Source: Coffea arabica (Eukaryota; Streptophyta; Magnoliopsida; Gentianales; Rubiaceae). Taken from it: a stretch of DNA of 64,000 nt. The notes below the pieces were generated by a model, which worked only from the letters and a program-made list of their open reading frames with translations, had not been told where the DNA came from and did not search any database. The stretch lies in assembly GCF_036785885.1 (NCBI RefSeq), contig NC_092322.1:39267994-39331993 (forward strand), written 5' to 3'. The first letter of the stretch is position 1. Every line of letters begins with the position of its first letter. Positions 38,449 to 46,929 of the stretch are shown here, piece by piece. The position numbers were made by a program, and so were the translations under genes.

Positions 38449-39391
38449 GTCGACCCAACGACTATAAGCAAAAGCGCTAGTTGGGAGGCAACCCAATGAT
38501 TTCTTTAGTTTAATGTGTTTTTAATATATTTTTCATGAGTTGGTGTGATTTTTAATGTTTTAATGATTTGTAGGGGGGCTACCAGAAGAGGAACATCTAT
38601 CTTAGAGGTGCACTTGAAGAACGATCGTAAAAAGGGAGGTTTTCCTATTAGATTTTGTTTTAAATGTCCAAATTTCCAGTTCATATATCCAATATTACAC
38701 ATTCATTATATTCAAGTGAGTTTCAGTGGTAACATGTTTATATATGCTCATTGACACATTTGATGTGCAATTCATGCCTAAAAGTGCAATTTTAGTGTAG
38801 AAGTGCCAAAATGATCAAAGAACCTCAACCCTCGATTTGCAATTTAGAAGTGTTTGATGTGTTTTGAGAGGTTGGATGTAGTGTTTAGGATATATTACAC
38901 TTGCGTGGAGGGTTGGAATTGATAAGAAGTTCGTCCAAGGCGTAATTTGGAATTTGCCGAAAAAGGGAGGAAAATTTGAAAAATTGCAGTTTCTGCAATT
39001 AATGCAGAAACAGGAGGATCCGAGGGCTCATCTGATCATCTGTTGAGACGGATCCGAGGCTTGTTCAGACAGATCCGAGCTCCGATCGTTTCGTGAATAT
39101 AGCAGAATCGAAGCTTCGGTTCTGCATTTTCCAGTTTCTTCTCCTTCTTCTCCACCGAAACCCTAGCCCCTCCCTACCAATCTTCCATTTCATTCAATAA
39201 TCCTTCAATTTTTCACCATAAAAACATTCCCCAACATCTTCCGGTCATAAACATAAATTTGGGGGCTTTTGATCATCAAATCAGAGAAAAGGGGCCGAAT
39301 TGAATTTCATCAATTTGGGGGTGAATTTGAGCTGTTTCTCTTTCATTTTTTGCATTCCTATCATCCTCTATTATCACTCTACACATTTGAG
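38449..39391 (+). other. Athila post-integrase region with UTR-like leader
   Basis: After the integrase stop comes the GGGAGGCAACCC-type block (38490) seen in many Athila relatives, then non-coding sequence. From about 39110 the strand becomes pyrimidine-rich, with the CCGAAACCCTAGCCCCTCC motif and CATTTCATTC, like a plant mRNA 5' leader. It ends at TTTGAG followed by GTAACA, a candidate splice donor at 39392. Confidence 0.5.
39010..39110 (+). promoter_or_regulatory. Cluster of GATCCGAG motifs before the env-position ORF
   Basis: Four GATCCGA/CGGATC-type words occur in about 100 bp (GGATCCGAGG, GGATCCGAGG, GATCCGAGCTCC and similar). They are the same words that form the cluster in the LTRs. 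I infer a regulatory array; there is no direct proof. Confidence 0.4.
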
Positions 39392-40155
39392 GTAACAATT
39401 TTCAACTTTCTTTGAAATTTTATGTTTCTTACTTCTTAATTTTTTCTATTTTTCTACATTTGGGAAATGTATATATGTTGAAATCTTTTGCTATAATTGT
39501 GTTACATTGTGCTAATATATGTCATTAGAAATACTTGTTTGCGTAGAATTGAGAAATTTGTTAATATGGTGATAGTTTTGTATAACTTTTCTTATGAAAG
39601 CACATTGTACTTTTTTTGCTTGCAATTTCTTGTTTCTTTGGATAATTTGCATTTGTTTTTAAGAAATGAAGCTCATTTTTATGCAAATTGATGATAAATT
39701 ATATTAAGTATAGCGGATTGTTATATATTTCTTTGAGGGAAATTGCCAAAAGTTGAGAATTGTTTGAATTGAGGATGTTTTTAGTAATGCATAAGGAGAT
39801 GTTGTGTTCAATTGATGTTTAAGGCTTAACTTTGTAGCACATTGTCTTTGATAGTCCATTTTACTTTGAGATAATATTCTATTCTTGCAAATGGCTTTAA
39901 CTCTCAAACATTTGGATTTATCATGTGGGGATTGATATCCTTATTGGAAATATATCTTCTAAATGTTAAAAGTGGATTTGAGAATGTGTTAAGAAGATTA
40001 TTTGCTTAAATTTGTTGATTGTTGGCAGGGAGTTTCTTCCTTTTATAAGGGAAACTCTGCCGAAATTTTCTTAAATTATTTTCCAACATGTTTGAAGAGT
40101 ATTTTCAAGAGGTTTTTATTACTTTTAATGAACATTTATCTTGTTTTTGATTTAG
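39392..40155 (+). other. Candidate leader intron of the Athila env-position ORF
   Basis: Donor-like GAG/GTAACA at 39392. Acceptor-like CTTGTTTTTGATTTAG ends at 40155, five bases before the ATG at 40161. The span is 764 bp, AT- and T-rich as plant introns are. The diverged second Athila copy has the same layout with a GTAAGT donor and 781 bp. No transcript evidence is available here. Confidence 0.5.
40024..40061 (+). repeat. Hairpin motif, copy 1
   Basis: GGCAGGGAGTTTC, TTCCTTTTATAAGG, GAAACTCTGCC: a stem with small bulges around TTAT. Near-copies lie at 41944-41983 and 53318-53356. Confidence 0.75.
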
Positions 40156-40160
40156 GCACC

Positions 40161-41529
40161 ATGATTCGCACAAGAAAGGCTAGGATTCGCACTCCTTCAC
40201 CATTTTCAAGTGAAGAGCGTACTCCTTCAGTACCTGAGGAGTTCCTTTCACCAGTGGAGGAATCTCCCTCACCTCAGTCGCCGCCTCGCTCACGATGAAA
40301 GAGAGTATCTACTAGCTGTGAGAAGCCACCTCCAGATTATGACACCACTCGATTCACTTCGCTCGAGAATCAACAGTAGTATGAAGCCGAATTGGCCAAG
40401 GAGATTATAATTGAGAAACACTTGACACCCGAGGTGGACGATCATTACAAGGTGTCCACGACCTTTGGTCGACTCAGATGGACCAATATTCTGAAGTTGC
40501 CACGGCATTACTACTGCAACTTGGTACGAGAGTTTTATGCCAATGTGGAAGACAAGCAGAGCAACAGTGGGAATTTAATCGTCTCTTGGGTTCGAGGAAA
40601 GAGAGTGGCCATCCACCGGGAGACAATAGCCCAATTTGTCAAACTCAAGGACGAGAGAGTGGATGTTAATCTGACCAAGGAATTTAAGGCACGTGATCCT
40701 TGGCAAATGGGAGAAGCTGTGTCACGGCTTAAGGGTCAATACCGTGAGCGAGGAAGTTCGCAGAAACTCATAGTATATGTGGATTCCTTTGAGCGTAGGT
40801 ACTACCTAATTTTCTATCTCTTCGCTTTTAATGTGGTATCGAAAAGGAGTGGAAAAGGGAGCTCCGTAATAGTGACCTCTACTTCATGAATAAGATGATG
40901 CATGGTGTGGGTCGGCAACTAACTGGTATTCCTCTGTCCAATATCATTATCAATTACATGCGGACCACAGCCGCATGAGGGCCGGCGAAACCTGCTTTCG
41001 GTTCCCTCGCCATCTGTCCCTTATTTTTGAGAAGCTCAAGGTTCCTCTTGGAACCGAGCGAGCCATTGCCACTAAGGCTGCCGAGGAAGTTAATGCCTCC
41101 TTACTCAAGTCCTTGGGTATCCCTACGGACTTTGGAGCGTCTTTGGTTCGAGACGTTGGAGAAGCGTCGATCTCAGCTCAGCCTCCACCTCATACTCATC
41201 CAAAATAGGAAGCTCAAGAAACGGAAGCACAGCAAGCTCTACCTCCTCCCATTCCACGACCACCCCCTCCTCTGAGATCCAAATGGCAAGAAATCCTCAA
41301 CGCCATATGTTGAATGGAGACGAGGGTCATGGAGGGCATTGATCAGCAGGAGCAACGGATGACGGAATGACTTGACAGGCATGATCGCCGTCTTCGGGCG
41401 ATAGAGGACCATTTCCACATCCGCCGCTCACCTATACCGATTCCTGAGTCACGAGGAGACGAGGGGCATGCAAATTGTGAAGAGGGTGGAGGCAACGAAG
41501 CAACTGATCTTGACGGCCCCTCGACATAA
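40161..41529 (+). pseudogene. Env-position ORF of Athila copy 1 (unknown function), frameshifted
   Basis: Starts MIRTRKARIRTPSPFSSEE and reads a Ser/Pro-rich N-terminus to a TGA at 40296. The same frame resumes with AKEIIIEKHLTPEVDDHYKV, HYYCNLVREFYANVEDK, VSWVRGKRVAIHRETIAQFV and YLIFYLFAFNVV. The frame then shifts near 40855 (ELRNSDLYFMNKMMHGV) and again near 40975 (RAGETCFRFPRHLSLIFEKL). The C-terminus has a coiled-coil-like RLRAIEDHFHIRRSPIPIP and ends at 41529. It resembles the proteins often named putative plant transposon protein in Athila-like elements; I cannot confirm a family. I see no signal peptide and no convincing membrane anchor, so a viral-type envelope is not supported. The homologue at 51689-52970 shows it is a conserved part of the lineage. 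Confidence 0.75.
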
Positions 41530-41759
41530 TTTACTCTGTTTTCAGCTTCTATTTAGTGTTTAATTTCCTTTTTGAGATTTGGTGTTAACTTTTTGTTATT
41601 TTTCTGGTTTTATTAACACTTTTGGAATGGTCTCACCTCTCTATGGCTATGTATTTTCTCCTAATGCAGATTAGTAGAATTTGGATGTTCGCGATGTTCG
41701 TGGTTTCCAATTGCATCACCACTTCTTTATAGGGGAGTACTAGTTTCTTTCCCTTCTTT

Positions 41760-41800
41760 CACAATGAGGACATTGTGAATTTTAAATGTGGGGGAGGGAG
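41760..41800 (+). other. Hairpin plus internal polypurine-like tract, Athila copy 1
   Basis: CACAAT, loop GAGGAC, ATTGTG, then AATTTTAAATGTGGGGGAGG. It sits about 230 bp after the env-position ORF and 1.1 kb before the true 3' LTR. The same arrangement is in copy 2 at 53184-53220. Confidence 0.7.
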
Positions 41801-41943
41801 TAATGTGTTTTGATTACCTTATGGATTACCTTATGGCTTGATTGTGTCTTGAAGTGCATGTTTTTTTTTTATTGTGGCTTAGAAATGTTGGAATTATTGG
41901 GAAATATTGCCATGTGGATACTTTTCTTGAAATTGAGTTTGTT

Positions 41944-41983
41944 GGCAGGAAGTTTTGTCCATTTATAAGGGGAAATTCTGTTA
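41944..41983 (+). repeat. Hairpin motif, copy 2
   Basis: GGCAGGAAGTTTTGTCC, ATTTATAAGG, GGAAATTCTGTTA. Pairing is retained mostly through G-T wobbles relative to copy 1. Confidence 0.65.
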
Positions 41984-42354
41984 AAATTTTTCGAAAATAA
42001 TTTTCAATATTTCATTAAGGGCCAAAATACCTCAAATTTTTGCACTTTTTCAATAACGGCCAAATGGTTCCAACTATAAGTGCCTAATTCTTCCATTTGA
42101 TGAAATGTTATATGTATCTTGTAAGGTTTAGTCCTCATCTGACTTAGAATTGGTTATTATGCAATTAGGATTTTAGTATTTTAGAAAGTTATTCGGTTAA
42201 GTAAGGAAAATTATGCTTAGAATTTTACATGTTTAATAAGATTTCTCCTTTTTGTTTAATTTCATAAGTAAGTGATTGATATAGTAAAAAAGAAGCCATA
42301 CTATTCCTTTAATTATTCCTATATATTTTCTATGAGGGAATAGCTTGATTGTTA

Positions 42355-42384
42355 AAATAATAATAATAATAATAATAATAATAA
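42355..42384. repeat. (AAT)n microsatellite
   Basis: About nine AAT units. Confidence 0.9.
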
Positions 42385-42906
42385 GAGTTTTTTCTACTCC
42401 AATGATTCATGTACCAAGTAACCGGTGGTTGGTATCTAAAAATATCGATTTTCACGTAAAAAAGTATTGGAATTAAGAGTATGCATAGCAATTTGAAAAA
42501 GTGAAATGTTGAGTAATCGGGGATCTTCACCTAAAAGTGTCGATTTTCGCGTAAAAAGGTATTTTCACTATTTAAGTAAAATGAAGAGTGAATAAATCCC
42601 TCTTAGTTGTTAAATTTTGAGAAAAGATGGTTATAGGAAAAGGAAGGCCATAAATTGACTATGTGATTTGCTTATTGGTGAAATTAGCTTAGGATGAGAG
42701 ATTAAGTTGAATTTGTTAAAATTAAGGTATAATTATCTTTCTTTAAACTGATATTATGAGTATTTAGTGTAATCTGAGCATTGGCATAATGATTGGTTTC
42801 CAAGTCTTGAGGAATTAAATTTGACAAAAGTACATATATTGTTCATCTCTTGAATCATTAAAGTTGATTATGTGTGAATGGCTTGAGGACAAATAATGAT
42901 TCAAAT

Positions 42907-42917
42907 GTGGGGGGATT
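42907..42917 (+). other. Athila polypurine tract
   Basis: GTGGGGGGATT immediately before the 3' LTR. Confidence 0.8.
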
Positions 42918-44598
42918 TGATAAGTGAATATTTAACGCACATTTTTGTACAAGTTAGCATGAACTTTTGGTATGATTTGAAAGGATTAAAGCCATATTTG
43001 AACTCTTTTTGGTGCTAATTGCTTAAGTGTTGTTTGAGTAATCAAAACTTGCTAAAAGAGTGGATTAATGCTTTAATCTGTGATATTTTGAAGGATATTG
43101 ATATGTGGAAATTCATGTATGAGATAAAGAAAAAGCAAGGATCATCTGAAGGATAAAGTACAAAAGAAACTAGGAGCAAAAATGAAGTAAAAAGGAAGGA
43201 ATCAAAAGTCTGGAAATTGAAGCACATGGATCCGAGCTCGGATCCGTGTACACCAAGGTCGATCCGAGCCCTCGTCTCAGTTTTGGAATAATGGATTCGA
43301 GGACAGATGATCCGAGCTCGGATCCATGTTAGAAAGGCCTCGGATCAGTCTTGATTCGGGCTCGGATCATATTGTTCCCCTCGGATCTTGGGATCGGATC
43401 TGCATCTCTCTTCTGCAAGTGGCACAGCCGGTTTTCTTTCTTTTCACACTACTTTCCAGCTATTTTTGGTAAGAGAATTCGATAGCACATGCTTCTGAAG
43501 CAAAAGGAAGGACAAAATGATTTATGGTCAAGTCAAAACAACATCTCTTTTGACTTTCTTAACAAATTTGAGATTTTGGAATCATGAGGGGAGAAAAAGA
43601 GAACTTTCTATCAGCTTTTATGGAGGGAGACAAGGAGAAGTCAGGATCATCATACAAAGACCATACGTAGCTAGTTTTCTTCTTGTAACATTTTTTCTCT
43701 AGTTAGAAGTTCTTGAAAGAGCACTTGGAGATTTCATCTTATAAACGTCTAGTGCAAGATATAGCAGAAATTGGAAGGCTTCACCATTAACTTGGCTAAG
43801 CTTTTCTTTATCCTTCTTGTACTTGTAACTTGTGACGTTTTCAATTAATGAAGTTATGAGTTTGATTGTTATATCATTCATGAGTAGCTAAATTTCTATA
43901 TCTAGGGAGTAGATGAAACTTATGGCCAAGTGATATGAATTGAATGTGATTTACACTTATTACATCTTGTATTAACTTGTCTTCTTGTGCATGGTTGATT
44001 ACTTGCTATTATTTGATCATCAATAGCAGGGTTTATAGTTGTTATTATTCAATGAGAATTGGTAGTAACAATGGAAAAACATGGGTAGAACTTGACTTGT
44101 ATGTTGATGAGAATAGAAGTACATTCAAGTGGATTAATGTACATTTCATGCATGAACAAGAACAGAGTTAGTTATTCACCAAGAGATTAGGAAAAACTAA
44201 ACTGTTCTAGACCATTATTATCATGAGAATGAGATTTTGGTATTTTTGAAAATGAATTCCTGGTTAAACAAGAGTAGTAACAAGTGTTAAATTCATTCAA
44301 TTGAATCTTTTGTGCCATATGTGGAATCTACATCCCTAGATTCAAGTCTTTAGTGAAATTTCTCCATTTGTATCTTGCATTTATCTAATCAGATTATAGG
44401 AAGTAGCATTTATAATATTTCTTCTCCAATTTATTGTTAGTCTAAATAATAGAGTAAATAAGGACCTAGTAATTGTTTAAATTGCTCCTCGTGGGATCGA
44501 CCTGATACATACCCTATACTACTTGATTGACCTGTATACTTGCAGACAAACGGGTATAAAATCGGAATTAAACTTGCACTTATAGTAAAAACCCGTCA
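42918..44598 (+). repeat. Athila 3' LTR
   Basis: Begins TGATAAGTGAATATTTAACG and ends AAAACCCGTCA, 1681 bp, followed by GTCTT. It keeps about 70 bp (43006-43076) that are missing from the 5' LTR. The palindrome cluster is at 43225-43400. Confidence 0.92.
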
Positions 44599-44603
44599 GT
44601 CTT

Positions 44604-44897
44604 CCCTTTCTTCAATTGTTACTCCTGAACTCTTTTTTCTTGTTTTCAAAGACCTAGAGTCGTCTAAAAGGATTTTATTTTTTTCATTTAGAATATATTT
44701 TGAGTGACTTGGTACACCTAAATTCAATAACAAGTGGTGACTTTTTTTTTGTAAGAAAACCCTTTTAGACTATTATTTTAAGTCTAAACCATTGCATTTT
44801 CTAAGTCCCATTCAAGGCCATTTTTCTTTATTTTCTAAAATAAAAAACTCATTTTTAGCATCACTTTCATTTTTATTTTCAAAAATAGGGTGCCACA
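44604..44897 (+). repeat. Right segment of the level-1 Tat/Ogre-like LTR
   Basis: Contains GACTTGGTACACCTAAATTC and AAGTGGTGAC blocks, inverse of those at 14335-14380 in the other LTR. Ends GGGTGCCACA before GTACT. Confidence 0.75.
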
Positions 44898-44902
44898 GTA
44901 CT

Positions 44903-46929
44903 TAGTCCCGCAGGTTCTAGAGATGGCTCCTGTCGAATGTGGTATAAAAAAACATAATGTGACATGATTGTATTCATTGAATATACTTGCAAATCATAAA
45001 ACATATTAGTCATGTGATCTCAATTCATAAACATAACTTATAAACAAGTATATGCAATATTCGACTTCTGAGTATTTAGGTTAGAGATTAAACCCCTTCT
45101 AAAAGGGTGACCAAGAGGTTTCGCGTAAACTCCTTGACCATATAACATAACATAAGTCAATCAACCAAACTATATATTGACTCCCTTGACTAACATAACA
45201 TAACATATCAAGACTATAGCCCTTACCGTTTATTTCATGACCATTTAAAGCTTTCGTAATATAAAATCATTTCACACGCCACATGTATGTTTCTTTCATT
45301 TCATGAAAGTATACCACTCATTTCATAAAACATTGCATAGCAAAATATTTCAAATAAGCATACATGATCCATTTTACATGTATCAAAATAAAGCATTTAA
45401 TTGAGGAAATTCATCTTTAACATTTCAGAAAATCCAGAGGGGTAAGCACCACCTATGTCAAACTGCTAACTTGAAGATATCTTAACATGCTTATACTTAC
45501 TTCAAACCTATTGTCAATAACATGTATACCATAATTAGTTCTCATGTCTTATTCTTAAAGGACTTATTTCTTTCTTAAGTAATCCTATAAAACATGTTTG
45601 GGCTTTCGATAAAATGTACTCGAATAGTTTCCTAAAAATAGAATGGTTCCCCTTCCTAGAAAATTTCCTAAGTTATCAAAAAGTTCCTCAATTTCAAAAT
45701 TTTTTTTTTTTAGAAATGCCTAAATTCATATATTCACAAAGAAATTTTATATTCTAGTATAAAAGGCCTTACATTAATTTAGACCGAATTTGAGTTTAGA
45801 CTTGGCCTTAAGAGTTAAGTTCATTTGTGAAAATGTCTTGTTCAAATTTATATTTGGGCTCACGATTCACTTGGGTACTTAAAAGATTTTTTGAGTTCAT
45901 TTAAATTATATTGGGTCTTTAAAATATTGTTGGACTTTTAAAATAAATACTTTAGGGAGTCTAATTAAGTTTGGGTCATTACAATAGATTTGGGGTTTTA
46001 AAATAATCTAATTTATGAAAATGACTTGCTCTACTTAATTTGGGCGTTTCATTACATTATTATATTTCATTGGGTTACTTCTAAAACACTTTGAACTCGA
46101 TTTAACCAATAGGACTAGTTCATACAAAAACAGTCAATTGTTAAACCTTTTGGGGGCCATAATGAAATTTTAAAATGCTTTAATTGCTTTATCATGATTA
46201 TCTTAGCCCTTTAGGGATCGTTTATTAACTAGTGTGCTTGTAAAGATAGTCCTTTTATTGATAATGAATTTTGTCATAAAATCTGGGCTTTATTTATACA
46301 ATTACGAACGATTGTTCTTGTATTAACTTGGTCAATCACATTTTAGTCATTGCATAAGCATTTCTAAAGGCACCAGCTTAATAATGCCAACAAGGGGCAT
46401 TTTTAAACACAATTGGTCAATCACCAACATTTGAGATCTTATTACTAAAACACATCGACTAGTTGAATTGAACCATTTTGAAGGCCAACTAAAATAGTGC
46501 TTTAGACAAAGTAATGTTGATCCGAACTTTAGTAAAAATTACTCATAGATGAAAGGTCCATTTCGTGATTCACAAATCAACTTGAAAACCCAAACATAAT
46601 TCAGCCTTTGAAGATCAGTTATCCCATCTGTGGCCAACTTCAAATTTAACTGAAATGGTTTACATGCCACGGTATTATTGCACCTCAGTAAACAATCAAT
46701 ATATAAGTGACTTTTATGTAAAGATTCCCCTTGATTACAGCCAACATATGATTAAGTAAGTAAGTCACAGTTGACTAACTCAAAACCAGTAACACAAATT
46801 TATTTTTTTTCGTATGGCATTAATCCATGAAGATTTAAAAGCCTATGTATTGAATCAAATGTGAGAAACTAAATGAAAGAAGGCCAAAACATAGATTAGC
46901 TAAAATATCTCAAAATCCAAGACCCTTGT
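44903..46929. other. AT-rich sequence of unknown origin, no gene seen
   Basis: No coding frame of note and no ends I can define. It directly continues the target site of the level-1 LTR. The texture (AGGGGTAAGCACCACCTATG near 45435) resembles old LTR sequence, but I cannot assign it. Confidence 0.4.

Larger units (their letters stand above)
41530..42906 (+). other. Athila 3' non-coding region
   Basis: Between the env-position ORF and the terminal polypurine tract. Holds the hairpin plus second polypurine tract at 41760-41800, the second copy of the GGCAGG hairpin, and an (AAT)n microsatellite at 42355-42384. No gene. Confidence 0.7.
9583..44598 (+). mobile_element. Athila-lineage Ty3/gypsy retrotransposon (level 2), split by solo LTR
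   Basis: Two LTRs begin TGATAAGTGAATATTTAACG and end CCGTCA. The element is flanked by perfect GTCTT duplications (9578-9582 and 44599-44603). Order inside: 5' LTR, primer site, gag, protease, RT/RNase H, integrase, long leader region, env-position ORF, spacer, polypurine tract, 3' LTR. That order and the TGGCGCCGTTGCC primer site are typical of Athila. After removing the 21.7-kb insertion in RT, the element is about 13.3 kb. It carries many stops and frameshifts, so it is not autonomous. It sits inside an older Tat/Ogre-like LTR. Confidence 0.9.
6341..44897 (+). mobile_element. Tat/Ogre-like LTR (level 1 of nest), split by Athila element
   Basis: The left end TGTAGACACCAAAATTTT is preceded by GTACT (6336-6340). 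The right end GGGTGCCACA is followed by GTACT (44898-44902), a perfect 5-bp target duplication. Removing the Athila insertion leaves about 3.5 kb (6341-9582 plus 44604-44897) with TG...CA ends and no coding capacity, so it is a solo LTR. It shares many blocks, in opposite orientation, with the LTRs at 14158-18915 and 46930-49880. Assignment to the Tat/Ogre lineage rests on length, the GTGTCTACA-type terminus and the AAGTGGTGAC block near the other end. The strand is inferred by analogy. Confidence 0.72.
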
